From Betaproteobacteria bacterium (GTDB taxonomy: Bacteria > Pseudomonadota > Gammaproteobacteria > Burkholderiales > SG8-41), in contig JAKFYK010000009.1 of assembly GCA_021730905.1 (NCBI GenBank), positions 56,299 through 120,298 on the forward strand: DNA of 64,000 bases. Reading direction: 5' to 3'. The notes under the pieces are model-generated. The model did not search any database. It worked only from the letters and a program-made list of their open reading frames with translations, and had not been told where the DNA came from. How positions within the stretch are numbered: position 1 is the first letter of the stretch; each line of letters starts with the position of its first letter. Shown here in pieces: positions 16,389-25,288 of the stretch. A program made the position numbers and the translations under genes.

Positions 16389-18053
16389 TTACTTCGGCGG
16401 AATGATCGGCAACAACAGATACGTCGGCTTGTCACCACCCGAATGAATGGTGCTCACACCGCCCTGATTATAGTCTGCGGGGAAATGCGTAAAGTGCTGC
16501 GTGCCCACACCATCCGCCGGCGAAATATCGAGGCGCAGCTTGTGGCCTTTTTTGAACACCATGCTGGTAGCGATAATTTCGACCTGGCACTCGACTGGCT
16601 CGCCGGGTTTCAACGGCCAGCGCTCATTGTGCGCGTGATACGGACGATATGGCAGCGATTTTGCCGGATCCAGTTTGCGATGCGACGCGCGCAGCCAGCC
16701 CTTGGTCACGCACTGCAACGGCTCGCCCATCTGTCCCATCTCCATCACGTCGTTGCCCAACGGATCGATATTGCGAATGGTGGCGAAAATATCCATGTCC
16801 TCCTTGGTGCTCGACACCCACACGTTAAGTACGATGTGGCCGGTGACTTCGGTATCCGCCGCCATCGGCGGCGTTTCGAACGACACGCCGCGCGGTATTT
16901 TGCCCGGCCGCGTCGGCGCCGCGGCACCATAGCTTGCGGTTGCCACTTTATCCAGCGGCTGGTTCACCAACTCGCCTTCAACGGCCTTGGGATTTGCATC
17001 AGGCGCGCGATCAATGCGCAGATACATCTTGGTCCACTGCGTGCGCGGAATCGGCCAGTCGTCCTCATGGCGGAACGGCGAGCGCTCAGTGCCGCCGGTG
17101 CGGATTTCGAGCTTCACCGGCGGCTCGTCCATGAAACCGGTGTCTATGCCCTTCAGCCAGTGATCCAGGAAACGTAATTGATCGATGCGCCCTTCCTCGG
17201 AATAAAACGCGTGGAAGTGCGTGCCGCTGTGGATGCGCAGCTTCTTGTGTTTGGACTTCGCGCACAGCCACGCCTCGGTATTGCCGCGCAGATGCATGCC
17301 AAAACCACTCCAGTTGCCCGCGCTCATCAGCGGCACCTCAATTTTGTCCCAGCGCGCGCTGGCCATGCGCCAGTACTCGGAATCCAGGCTATTTCGCATG
17401 AAGTTCCACAACAAATTGTTATCGAACGCGTCAGGGTTATACGTGTGCGGCTTGTCGAGCAAATTCCACGCGGTGCCGCGGTTGGCCCAATTGGCAATGA
17501 AGCCCATTGCAAAGATACCCCCGTGATAAGCCTGATCGCGATACTGATCGGCACGGCCTTCCCAGGGAATAATGCACTTCAGCGACGGCGGTTGCTGTCC
17601 GGCGACTTTCCACTGGAACGCCGCCAGATAAGAAATACCGCAAGTCCCGACTTTGCCGGTACACCACTCTTGCTTTGCCACCCATTCGATGCAATCGTAA
17701 GCGTCGAGCGACTCCTGATACGAACTCGGTTCGGACTTGCCCGGTGACTTACCCGAGCCGCGCGTGTCCACACGCAGCATCGCATAGCCGCGCGGGCACC
17801 ACCATTCCGGATTCACCGTTTCCCAGTTCATGTAAGGATTGGGTTTCTCTTCCAGATCGGGTGGCGGTACCCACAGTTTGTCCTTCATGTAGGGGCCGAG
17901 GGACATGATCACCGGAAATTTTTCACTTCCCCCATCCGGCCGAAAGATATCGGCGCACACGCGCGTGCCGTCGCGCAGCGGTATCCATACGTCTTTCTCG
18001 ACGATCATTTTGTAGTCTTTGGGTTGCGACATCGAGCCTTTGGTCATTGCCAT
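16389..18053 (-). CDS. CocE/NonD family hydrolase
   Basis: 554 residues. The N-terminal alpha/beta-hydrolase domain has DVWIPLRDGTRVCADIFRP, the MLRVDTRGSGKSPG oxyanion segment and the nucleophile elbow VGTCGISYLAAFQWKVA (Ser in G-x-C-G-x-S). LRIHSGTHFHAFYSEEG probably supplies the His. The C-terminal jelly-roll domain (from about 320) is the X-Pro dipeptidyl-peptidase/CocE type with TGHIVLNVWVSSTKEDMDIF. The family includes cocaine esterase, glutaryl-7-ACA acylase and other esterases or amidases. No signal peptide, so cytoplasmic. Eighteen bp after a class II aldolase and 7 bp before a TctC-like receptor. Confidence 0.9.
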   Translation of the reverse strand: MAMTKGSMSQPKDYKMIVEKDVWIPLRDGTRVCADIFRPDGGSEKFPVIMSLGPYMKDKLWVPPPDLEEKPNPYMNWETVNPEWWCPRGYAMLRVDTRGSGKSPGKSEPSSYQESLDAYDCIEWVAKQEWCTGKVGTCGISYLAAFQWKVAGQQPPSLKCIIPWEGRADQYRDQAYHGGIFAMGFIANWANRGTAWNLLDKPHTYNPDAFDNNLLWNFMRNSLDSEYWRMASARWDKIEVPLMSAGNWSGFGMHLRGNTEAWLCAKSKHKKLRIHSGTHFHAFYSEEGRIDQLRFLDHWLKGIDTGFMDEPPVKLEIRTGGTERSPFRHEDDWPIPRTQWTKMYLRIDRAPDANPKAVEGELVNQPLDKVATASYGAAAPTRPGKIPRGVSFETPPMAADTEVTGHIVLNVWVSSTKEDMDIFATIRNIDPLGNDVMEMGQMGEPLQCVTKGWLRASHRKLDPAKSLPYRPYHAHNERWPLKPGEPVECQVEIIATSMVFKKGHKLRLDISPADGVGTQHFTHFPADYNQGGVSTIHSGGDKPTYLLLPIIPPK

Positions 18054-18071
18054 TTTCAGGTTCCGTTTGAA

Positions 18072-18839
18072 TTAGGTTTTATAGGAAGGGTCAGTCTTGT
18101 CCAGCATACGCAGCAATGCTCGCCATTCGCCTTTTTTCTCCTGATAGCCCGGGCGATTGAATTGTTGCGCGACTTTGTCAGCAATTTCTTTTGACGGCAC
18201 CAACAGTTTGACACCACCCGCCAGTGCGGCAATCTGCGCCTGGCAGGCGCGTTCGAGATAATACATATAGTCGAACGCCTCGCGCACGGTGCGCCCGCAC
18301 GAAAGCAGGCCGTGGTTACGCAAAATCATGGTCATGCAATTGCCCATGTCGGCAACCAGACGCTTTTGTTCATCGAGGTCAAGTGCGGCGCCTTCGTAGT
18401 CGTGATAACTCACGTTGCCGGTGAGGCGCATCGCGTGTTGAGAGAGCGGCAGCAAGCCTTGCTCCTGCGCCGACACGCCGATACCCGCAGCGGTGTGCGT
18501 GTGCGCAACACAGTGAATGTCCTGACGCGCGCGATGGATTGCACTGTGGATCACGAATCCGGCCTGATTGACGCCCAGCCCGGTCGGATCGTCGATGATT
18601 TCGCCGTCGTAATCCACCTTGACCAGGTTCGATGCCTTGATCTCGTCCCACATCAACCCAAACGCGTTGAGCAGAAAATGTGGCTTTCCTCCCGGCACGC
18701 GCGCCGAGATGTGGGTGTAAATCAGATCCGTCATGCGCAAATGCGCAGCACAGCGGTACGCTGCCGCGAGATTGACGCGCATCTCCCATTCCTCGGCGCT
18801 GACGCGCTCGCGCACAGGAACTTCCTGTGGGTGATTCAT
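18072..18839 (-). CDS. Class II aldolase/adducin family protein
   Basis: 255 residues. The zinc site is seen as HTHTAAGIGVS plus NHGLLSCGRTV. NLAAAYRCAAHLRMTDLIYT and the following HISAR form the typical N-terminal helix and strand. Family enzymes cleave or decarboxylate phosphorylated or free hydroxy acids and sugars using a His-bound divalent metal; adducin-like members without a known substrate are common in Burkholderiales. The ATG follows AGGAGGTAGCC. It lies between an alpha/beta hydrolase and a CocE-type hydrolase in the 11-gene run. A second class II aldolase (47297-48085) also sits directly beside a Bug gene. Confidence 0.9.
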   Translation of the reverse strand: MNHPQEVPVRERVSAEEWEMRVNLAAAYRCAAHLRMTDLIYTHISARVPGGKPHFLLNAFGLMWDEIKASNLVKVDYDGEIIDDPTGLGVNQAGFVIHSAIHRARQDIHCVAHTHTAAGIGVSAQEQGLLPLSQHAMRLTGNVSYHDYEGAALDLDEQKRLVADMGNCMTMILRNHGLLSCGRTVREAFDYMYYLERACQAQIAALAGGVKLLVPSKEIADKVAQQFNRPGYQEKKGEWRALLRMLDKTDPSYKT

Positions 18840-18867
18840 GGCTACCTCCTGTAACTGCTTGCTTTGC

Positions 18868-20037
18868 TCAAATTCCTTTTACATTGCCGCCCAGTTTCTC
18901 GGCAACCCAATCGGTCATGTAATCCACCACCAGCGGCCCGTTATCCGCGCCGCAATGTTCAGCGCCACCATCGGCCAGTCGGCAAATCTTCAACTCGCGG
19001 CCCGGACTGTTCACCGCCGCTTCATACGTTCGCTCCGCGTGCCACAGCGGCACCTGGCGATCGTTCTCGCCGTGCACAATCAGCAACGGGCAGGTGATCT
19101 TGTCGGCAACGCCCTCCAGTGTCATCTGATTGACTACCTTCAGCGTGTCCTCGATTTTGCCACAGCCAAACACCCAGTTCACGTGTTCGGCATACCCCGG
19201 CACCGACGGCTCGCCGCGACCGCCGATACGATCGGACACGCACTTGCCGTAATCATAGATCGCGCCCCATGCCACCGCGCACGCAAATCGTTTTTCAAAC
19301 GCGGCCGCGCGCGGCGCATAGTAGCCGCCGAGCGACAGCGCCATGATGCCGACGCGTTTGGGATCCACATCCGTACGCGTTTCCAGATAGTCTACGCTCG
19401 CCCCTGCCGGTTTTTCGGTGTCCGGGCCGCTGGCCAGCCCTTGCAAACGCAATGCCGCGCCCACACCCGGATGATCGACGATCAGCAATGAAATGCCGCG
19501 CCGGCGGAACTCGTCGGCCACCGCGGCATAGATGATTTCCTTGGTAACATCGAGCCCGTCGAAATGCACCACGCACGGCGCGCGGCCCGGCACCGGTGCT
19601 TTGGAAAATATCGCCGGCAACTTGTGCTTGCCGAACGGGACATCGACAAACTCCACCGGCTCCTTGCGGCAGATGAGGCCGCGCTTGTATATGTCGATGC
19701 CACGCTTGTAGGCATCAAGCCGGCGCGGATCCTTGTGGCTGGGCATGCGTTCCGCCAGCAGATAGTACAGCCCCGCACGCAAATATTTGCGCCCCGCCGA
19801 TAACGGATGGCCTGCGGCTTCATCGGCTTCGCCCAGCCGTTGCACGCGCTCGGACACTTTCATCCAGCTCTCGAACCAGGCGCGCTGCTGTGTCGGGTCA
19901 CCCGCCAGCGCCTTGATGCCGGCAACCTCCTTCAGCGGCCTGCACGCTTCGTCAATTTCGGATATCTGCGCGCCGCGGTTCAGCGCGGACATCACCGCAA
20001 GGCTCCACGTGTAATTATTCGGAAAATACTCGAACAT
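18868..20037 (-). CDS. Alpha/beta hydrolase resembling 2,6-dihydroxypseudooxynicotine hydrolase
   Basis: 389 residues. A helical N-terminal lid domain of about 140 residues (WSLAVMSALNRGAQISEIDE, YLRAGLYYLLAERM) precedes an alpha/beta-hydrolase core. The core shows VDHPGVGAALRL, the nucleophile elbow MALSLGGYYAPRAAAFE (G-Ser-L-G-G context), VHGENDRQVP (Asp) and GGAEHCGAD (His). This lid-plus-core layout is that of DHPON hydrolase and related C-C bond hydrolases, as well as FrsA-like esterases. No signal peptide. It starts 32 bp after a Bug gene and 28 bp before the class II aldolase, consistent with sequential cleavage of an imported compound. Substrate not determinable. Confidence 0.85.
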   Translation of the reverse strand: MFEYFPNNYTWSLAVMSALNRGAQISEIDEACRPLKEVAGIKALAGDPTQQRAWFESWMKVSERVQRLGEADEAAGHPLSAGRKYLRAGLYYLLAERMPSHKDPRRLDAYKRGIDIYKRGLICRKEPVEFVDVPFGKHKLPAIFSKAPVPGRAPCVVHFDGLDVTKEIIYAAVADEFRRRGISLLIVDHPGVGAALRLQGLASGPDTEKPAGASVDYLETRTDVDPKRVGIMALSLGGYYAPRAAAFEKRFACAVAWGAIYDYGKCVSDRIGGRGEPSVPGYAEHVNWVFGCGKIEDTLKVVNQMTLEGVADKITCPLLIVHGENDRQVPLWHAERTYEAAVNSPGRELKICRLADGGAEHCGADNGPLVVDYMTDWVAEKLGGNVKGI

Positions 20038-20069
20038 GAAGACTCCCCGTTGATTTCAATAGCTGCGGT

Positions 20070-21038
20070 TTATAGCGGCTCGACGCCGGCTTTTTTTGCG
20101 ATGCGCAGTTGCAGCGCAAGGTCTTCCTGCAAATACCTGGCGAACTCCTGCGGCGATGAGCCGACGCCAATTAAGCCCAGCTCATCGAGTTTCGCTTTCA
20201 TCTCCGGCGACGCGACGGCCTGCTTTACCACGGCGCTGATGCGTGCCACCACCGGCACCGGCGTTTTAGCCGGAAACCACAGCCCGTACCAACCCGTCAT
20301 CTCGAAGTCAGGGTAGCCGATTTCCTTGAACGTCGGCACCTGCGGCACCACCGGCGAGCGATCACCGCCCGTCAGCGCCAGCGGCTTGACGCGGCCGCTT
20401 TTGATAAACGGCATCACCGACACCGTGGAAATGAACGTCATGTCCACTTGCCGCCCGATCACATCGGTCAACGCCGGTCCGCTGCCTTTGTACGGAACAT
20501 GCTTGATTTGAACGCCTGCCAGCGTATTCAACAATTCGCCGACCAGATGGGTCATATTGCCCACGCCGCTCGATGCGTAGCTCAGTTTTTCCGGATTGGC
20601 TTTTGCAAACGCCACCAGCTCCTTGATCGACTGCGCCGGGACTCCGGGATTCACCACCAGCAGCAACCCGTAAGAGCGCGCAATCTGCGTGATCGGCGCA
20701 AAATCCTTCACCGGATCGTAAGGCAGTTTTTTGGTAGCGACGACGTTCCCGGTGAACGATCCAGTGGTGATCAGCATCGTATGGCCATCGGGACGCGCCC
20801 GCGCCACTATTTCAGTGCCGATGATGCCGTTGGCGCCGGGGCGGCTGTCGGCAACGATGTTCTGGTTGAGGCGTTGCGTGAGCTGGTCCTGCACCACGCG
20901 CGCCATCACATCCACCGTGCTGCCGGCCGTAAACGGATAGATCATGCGTATCGGACGCGATGGATAAGTGGATTCGCCAGACTGAGCACTCACGGCAGAC
21001 GCAAACATTGCGCCAGGTATCAAAACGATCAGTCTCAC
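20070..21038 (-). CDS. Bug/TctC-type periplasmic solute receptor
   Basis: 322 residues starting with GTG at 21038, placed 6 bases after GGGAGGAG; an ATG nearby is out of frame. Signal MRLIVLIPGAMFASAVSAQS, mature start near STYPSRPIRMIYPFTAGST. The loop is IVADSRPGANGIIGTEIVAR, with Asp-Ser instead of Asp-Asn. HVPYKGSGPALTDVIGRQVD and VPTFKEIGYPDFEMTGWYGL complete the pattern. It is the second of two tandem Bug genes and is followed by the lid-domain hydrolase. Confidence 0.93.
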   Translation of the reverse strand: MRLIVLIPGAMFASAVSAQSGESTYPSRPIRMIYPFTAGSTVDVMARVVQDQLTQRLNQNIVADSRPGANGIIGTEIVARARPDGHTMLITTGSFTGNVVATKKLPYDPVKDFAPITQIARSYGLLLVVNPGVPAQSIKELVAFAKANPEKLSYASSGVGNMTHLVGELLNTLAGVQIKHVPYKGSGPALTDVIGRQVDMTFISTVSVMPFIKSGRVKPLALTGGDRSPVVPQVPTFKEIGYPDFEMTGWYGLWFPAKTPVPVVARISAVVKQAVASPEMKAKLDELGLIGVGSSPQEFARYLQEDLALQLRIAKKAGVEPL

Positions 21039-21108
21039 CCATCTCCTCCCGAAATCACAAAATCATTCCACACACCAGCCGCTCGAGCATCTGTTTTTAT
21101 TTATATTT

Positions 21109-22092
21109 TTATTCTGTCGCACCCAGGTTGGCTTCCTTCACCACCTTGATCCACTTGGCTATTTCCGCGCGCACGTGCGCGACGAGTTCGTCCGGCGTTG
21201 ACGATTGCACATCGATACCCTGATCGTCGAGACGCTTTTTCAATGTATCGCTCGCCAGCACCTTGATGAGATCGGCGTTGATTTTCGCTTCCAGCGTTTT
21301 GGGCAATTTCGGCGAACAGATGCCGTACCAGCCGTTCACTTCGTAACCGGGCACGCCGCTTTCAGCCATCGTCGGCACGTCGGGCGCTTTGGCGCTGCGC
21401 TTCAGCGTGGTGACCGCCAGGCCACGTACCTTGCCGGATTTGATCGCGGCCAGCGGCCCGCCCGGCAGATTGCCCACCGACAGCGGAATCTGCCCGCCCA
21501 TCACATCGGCCAGCGCGGGCGCCGCGCCCTTGTATGGCACATGCACGATGCTGATGCCGGTCATCATTTTCAGCAGTTCAACCGACAGATGCGGCGAAGC
21601 ACCCACACCTGACGAGCCGTAACTTAACTTCCCGGGATTGGCTTTCGCATAGGTAACGAGTTCCGGAATCGTGCGCGCCGGCAGCGACGCATGCGCCATC
21701 AGCACGTTGGGATTGCCGCCCACTCTCGACAGGAATGAAAAATCCCGGATGGGATCATACGGCAGCTTCGCCACGCGCGCCGGCGTGATGCCGTGCGTCG
21801 CAATGTTGCACAACATCATGGTGTAACCGTCGGGCGCGGCCCTCGCCGTCATTTCCGTCCCGATGCCGCCTGCGGCACCGGGACGATTATCAATCACCAC
21901 GCTGCCATTCCACAGTTCGCCCAGCGCCTGTCCCACCAGCCGCGCCGCCATGTCCACGCCGCCGCCGGGCGCATAACCCACGATGATGCGCACGGGTTTG
22001 GTTGGAAAATCCTTGACGGCATCTGCTGCAAGCCCCGCACCGTTCATCATCGCAACGGCCGACAGGGCGGAACACAAAACAAACAGTCTCAT
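21109..22092 (-). CDS. Bug/TctC-type periplasmic solute receptor
   Basis: 327 residues from the ATG at 22092, which follows GAGGAGTAGTA and gives the signal MRLFVLCSALSAVAMMNGAG ending LAADA. An in-frame upstream extension has no signal character. Mature region DFPTKPVRIIVGYAPGGGVD, loop VVIDNRPGAAGGIGTEMTAR, then HVPYKGAAPALADVMGGQIP and APDVPTMAESGVPGYEVNGW. It is 29 bp from the bicupin gene that heads the run. The 70 bp to the next Bug gene contain an AT-rich patch (21091-21114). Confidence 0.93.
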   Translation of the reverse strand: MRLFVLCSALSAVAMMNGAGLAADAVKDFPTKPVRIIVGYAPGGGVDMAARLVGQALGELWNGSVVIDNRPGAAGGIGTEMTARAAPDGYTMMLCNIATHGITPARVAKLPYDPIRDFSFLSRVGGNPNVLMAHASLPARTIPELVTYAKANPGKLSYGSSGVGASPHLSVELLKMMTGISIVHVPYKGAAPALADVMGGQIPLSVGNLPGGPLAAIKSGKVRGLAVTTLKRSAKAPDVPTMAESGVPGYEVNGWYGICSPKLPKTLEAKINADLIKVLASDTLKKRLDDQGIDVQSSTPDELVAHVRAEIAKWIKVVKEANLGATE

Positions 22093-22121
22093 TACTACTC
22101 CTCGGGTTAAGTTGCGCGGCA

Positions 22122-22970
22122 TCAGCGGATTGCGTCTGCCATCTTGAATTTTTCCCACACATTATAGTTGCGTGTGCCCTGGTGCGCTGGAAACTGTGGC
22201 GCCTGCGTCTCGATCCAGCGAAACGGCTCGTTGCCAACGTGTTTAAAGGCATGACAGGCGCCCACACCCGTCCACACGAAATCGCCGGGCGTCAGATGAA
22301 AATCCTTGCCCTCGATCGACATGATCGCCTCGCCGCTTAGCGCGAGATAGCTTTCCTCGACCGGATGATCGTGATAGCCGCGCACACCACCCGGCGCCAG
22401 CTCGCCGCGCATCATGTAAAAACACTGCGCGCCAAATTCTTTTTCCATGAAGCGGAATACGCGCAAGCCCGATACGCCCACATTCGGATTAATGATCGGA
22501 CTGCGCGGCTCGAAATGCCCGGCCTGCGCGACACCCGCCGCCGGCAACGCAGGCGCACATTCCAACCACGCAGTTTCGTCTGCCACAAAAAACGTGTCCT
22601 GCCACGTGCCCGGCGGCTTGGGTTGCGGCGCCTGCATGTCGAACCAGTGCGCTGGCTTGCTTCCAGTGTTGCGGAAGGCGTGCGGCGTGCCGGTAGGTAT
22701 CAGCGCGTAATCGTCGCGCGCGAGCTTGAACACCTCCGCACCGCGCTTCAACTCGATCTCGCCCTCGAACAGGTAAATGCCTTTTTCGTTGGCATGCACA
22801 CAGGTATCCACGCTGCCGCCCGCCGCGAGCCGGCACACGCCCACGCCCATGTGTACCGAGCCGATACCGCGGTCGATCAGTGCCGCGCGCTCGTAGCCGC
22901 GCGCATGCCCGGCGTAACCATGCGGCACGGCGAATTTTGATTGCTCCAGTTTGCCCACGTGAAATTGCAT
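22122..22970 (-). CDS. Bicupin protein resembling ureidoglycine aminohydrolases
   Basis: 282 residues with two cupin barrels. The first (about 60-115) has CVHANEKGIYLFEGEIELKR and ALIPTGTPHAFRN. The second (about 195-260) has GYHDHPVEESYLALSGEAIM and FVWTGVGACHAFKHVG. The second keeps the H-x-H-(x)5-E metal pattern, while the first lacks a complete set of ligands. The layout resembles (S)-ureidoglycine aminohydrolase (AllE-like), but no allantoin genes are near, so the role is open. It heads the 11-gene minus-strand run and is divergent from a secreted hydrolase gene 106 bp away. Confidence 0.82.
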   Translation of the reverse strand: MQFHVGKLEQSKFAVPHGYAGHARGYERAALIDRGIGSVHMGVGVCRLAAGGSVDTCVHANEKGIYLFEGEIELKRGAEVFKLARDDYALIPTGTPHAFRNTGSKPAHWFDMQAPQPKPPGTWQDTFFVADETAWLECAPALPAAGVAQAGHFEPRSPIINPNVGVSGLRVFRFMEKEFGAQCFYMMRGELAPGGVRGYHDHPVEESYLALSGEAIMSIEGKDFHLTPGDFVWTGVGACHAFKHVGNEPFRWIETQAPQFPAHQGTRNYNVWEKFKMADAIR

Positions 22971-23076
22971 TCATCCCTCTCGCGTTACACAATGATTATT
23001 GCACACAGCCGTCCGCAGTGGACGGCGCCGACACACGCTGCCAGAATGTTCCACGCACCTTATCAAGGAGGCTTTC

Positions 23077-24135
23077 ATGCGCCACGCAAACGGCTTACCC
23101 AAAGTATTGCAACGCTTTATCATTGCTGCTTTGTTATTGACAACAGGCACCGGCATGGCTGCATCCATCGGCGGGAAACTCGAACTTGAAGACTACGGCA
23201 GTTTTTTCGTCAATGGCCGCAGCTACAAGACCAATCATCCCGGCTCGTCTCTGGTGACCGGCCGCGCGCCGCCCGGCAGCATCACCATCAATCAGATGTA
23301 CGTGCAATATCGCATTCCCGCGGGCAGGAAAAACGTGCCGGTGGTGATGGTGCATGGCTCCGGTCACACCGGCATGACGTACGAGACCACGCCCGACGGC
23401 CGCGAAGGCTGGGCGACTTACTTCCTGCGCAAGTCTTTTCCGGTGTACGTGGTCGATCACGCCGGGCGCGGACGTTCGGGCTTTAACCCGACACCGATCA
23501 ACGCTGTCGCCGATAAAGCCGCCGAGCCTGCTGCATTGCCCACGCTGTTTCTAGGCACCATAGAACGTTCGTGGCCGAATTTCCGCTTCGGTCCCGAGTA
23601 TCCGAAGACCTTCCCCAACGTGCAGTTTCCGATGGAAGCGATGGACCAGTATCTCGCACAACTGGTGCCCAACGCCGAGACCACGCTCGAAGGCGGCGGC
23701 CGCAATACCGTCAGCGCGCTGATCGCGCTGCTCGACAAAATCGGCCCTGCCGTCATCATGGTTCACTCGCAGTCTGGCGTGTACGGATTGGAAGTCGCGC
23801 GCCAACGTCCGCATCTGGTCAAAGCGCTGGTGAGTGTTGAAGGCGGGTGTGAAACGGTGAGCGCCAAAGATATCGCGACACCCTTCGTGAAAGTTCCGTT
23901 TGTTTCAGTGTGGGGCGACAATAGCAAGGGCGCGTGGGGCGTCAACGGCGACAAACGGCGCGAAGGCTGCGTGCAGGCCGTCAACATGATCAACAGCGGT
24001 GGCGGTCGTGCCACATTCATGCTGCTGCCGGAGATGGGCATCCCCGGCAACAGTCACATGATGATGATGGACAGGAACAACCTGCAGGTCGCCGACATGA
24101 TCCAGAAATGGATCATGGAGAACGCAGGGAAGTAA
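23077..24135 (+). CDS. Secreted alpha/beta hydrolase
   Basis: 352 residues from the ATG at 23077 after AAGGAGGCTTTC. Signal peptide to about LTTGTGMAAS. Core motifs are PVVMVHGSGHTGMTYETTPD (oxyanion loop), VYVVDHAGRGRSGFNP, the nucleophile elbow MVHSQSGVYGLEVAR, and GNSHMMMMD with the probable catalytic His. This is a periplasmic or extracellular esterase-like enzyme of the AB-hydrolase-1 class. The sequence between strand 6 and the nucleophile is long, about 90 residues, suggesting an elaborate cap. It is divergent from the bicupin gene; no further gene follows on this strand for about 800 bp. Confidence 0.87.
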   Translation: MRHANGLPKVLQRFIIAALLLTTGTGMAASIGGKLELEDYGSFFVNGRSYKTNHPGSSLVTGRAPPGSITINQMYVQYRIPAGRKNVPVVMVHGSGHTGMTYETTPDGREGWATYFLRKSFPVYVVDHAGRGRSGFNPTPINAVADKAAEPAALPTLFLGTIERSWPNFRFGPEYPKTFPNVQFPMEAMDQYLAQLVPNAETTLEGGGRNTVSALIALLDKIGPAVIMVHSQSGVYGLEVARQRPHLVKALVSVEGGCETVSAKDIATPFVKVPFVSVWGDNSKGAWGVNGDKRREGCVQAVNMINSGGGRATFMLLPEMGIPGNSHMMMMDRNNLQVADMIQKWIMENAGK

Positions 24136-24183
24136 TTTGGAGTGCGGCTAAAGTGTCCCCTTGTTACCGCCGCGTTCAATAGA

Positions 24184-24618
24184 CTACGCCAGTACTTGCG
24201 ATACCTGTTCCTGGCGCAGCATTTCGTAAACGAACGACTCCAGCTCCGGTCCCATTGCATCACGCACCGAAACCATGCCGATGGGCCGGCCGTCTTCGAC
24301 CACCGGCACGTGGCGAAAACGGCCTTCGTGCATCAGTTCCAGCGCCGACATAAACGCCGCGTCGGGACCGACCGTCCGCAGGTTGCTGGTCATTACTTCG
24401 GCCAGCGTGGTGGTAGTCGCATCGCGGCCCTCCGCAACCACGCGGCACAGCGCGTCGCGTTCGGTAAACACGCCAACCAGCCGCCCCCCATCCACCACCA
24501 TCATCGCACCAACGCGGCGCTCTTTCATGATAGTCGCGGCGGCGCGCACCGTCATGTCGGTCGGCGCCGTCACCGGCGTCTGCTGTTCAATAACGTCGCG
24601 AATGGTTCGATTCGTCAT
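24184..24618 (-). CDS. Two-CBS-domain protein
   Basis: 144 residues from the ATG at 24618 after CCAGGAGACACC; an upstream in-frame extension is unlikely to be translated. Two consecutive CBS motifs fill the protein: TPVTAPTDMTVRAAATIMKE with GAMMVVDGGRLVGVFTERDA, and MTSNLRTVGPDAAFMSALEL with FRHVPVVEDGRPIGMVSVRD. Stand-alone CBS pairs bind adenine nucleotides and modulate partner proteins. The target is unknown; no obvious enzyme partner adjoins it. Confidence 0.92.
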   Translation of the reverse strand: MTNRTIRDVIEQQTPVTAPTDMTVRAAATIMKERRVGAMMVVDGGRLVGVFTERDALCRVVAEGRDATTTTLAEVMTSNLRTVGPDAAFMSALELMHEGRFRHVPVVEDGRPIGMVSVRDAMGPELESFVYEMLRQEQVSQVLA

Positions 24619-24928
24619 GGTGTCTCCTGGGTTAGACTTGCATGCAACAGTCGCCCCTCCCAACCCGATGCTACGCTGGCGTCATACCCCGGTCAAATAA
24701 AAGGTTTTGCGCCATCGCGTGAAAGATTATCATGCGATGTCAGCCACCCATACGATGCCTTCCATGAATCATTGGGATCTCTGTGAGTCTCGTTCTAACT
24801 GCTTGTTTTTTCGTCCATCGTTGCCTCGGCCAGCGGAATTGATTTAGAGTGCCTAACGCAATGAAACCCATGCGTCGTTGTGTTAGGCACTCTTACTTTT
24901 CAACGGTCATCAATCAGGTGCACCACTT
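24619..24928. other. Intergenic region with long inverted repeat before the nitrile hydratase-like operon
   Basis: 310 bp without a gene between the divergent CBS gene and the nitrile hydratase-like operon. The only clear structure is an imperfect 15-bp inverted repeat (24846-24860 and 24879-24893). No convincing sigma-70 promoter could be fixed. Confidence 0.6.
24846..24893. promoter_or_regulatory. 15-bp inverted repeat upstream of the nitrile hydratase-like operon
   Basis: Arms AGAGTGCCTAACGCA and TGTGTTAGGCACTCT differ from perfect complementarity at one position and are separated by 18 bases; TTACTTTTC follows. It lies 36 bp before the first ATG. It may be an operator for a dimeric regulator or an RNA hairpin in the leader. 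No gene precedes it on the plus strand nearby, so an ordinary terminator is less likely. Confidence 0.55.
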
Positions 24929-25288
24929 ATGAGCAACACACCTTCTGTAAAAATCCCGTCAGACATCGGCGGCGAACCCGCCGGGCCCGTGGACACCACC
25001 GATCATGGCATGCGGCACTGGGAACGCCAGGCCAACGCCTTTCGCTCGGTGGTGCAAATGCATAAAATCACCTGTACCGACGAACTGAGGCGCGCCGCCG
25101 AGGATCTCGGCGATCGCTACAAGGACATGCAGTACTTCGAAATCACCACCAGCGCCATGCGCACCGTGCTGCTCGAAAAAGGCCTGTTCACCGAGCAGGA
25201 ACTGGCGGCGAAAATGGCGGAAATCCGCGCGCGCTTCAATGTGCCGGATGAAATGGAATCGCCGATCAAGAAGGCCGTCAAAAAATGA
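24929..25288 (+). CDS. Nitrile hydratase beta N-terminal half / thiocyanate hydrolase beta-like subunit
   Basis: 119 residues, almost all helix. SDIGGEPAGPVDTTDHGMRH then WERQANAFRSVV matches the D-x-GG plus Trp-Glu pattern of the N-terminal half of nitrile hydratase beta subunits. TTSAMRTVLLEKGLFTEQEL matches the subunit-contact helix. In thiocyanate hydrolase and toyocamycin-type nitrile hydratase the beta chain is split into two genes, as here. The same fold also occurs in nitrile hydratase activator proteins, so an accessory role is an alternative. Start ATG after CAGGTG. The stop overlaps the next start by four bases (ATGA). Confidence 0.82.
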   Translation: MSNTPSVKIPSDIGGEPAGPVDTTDHGMRHWERQANAFRSVVQMHKITCTDELRRAAEDLGDRYKDMQYFEITTSAMRTVLLEKGLFTEQELAAKMAEIRARFNVPDEMESPIKKAVKK

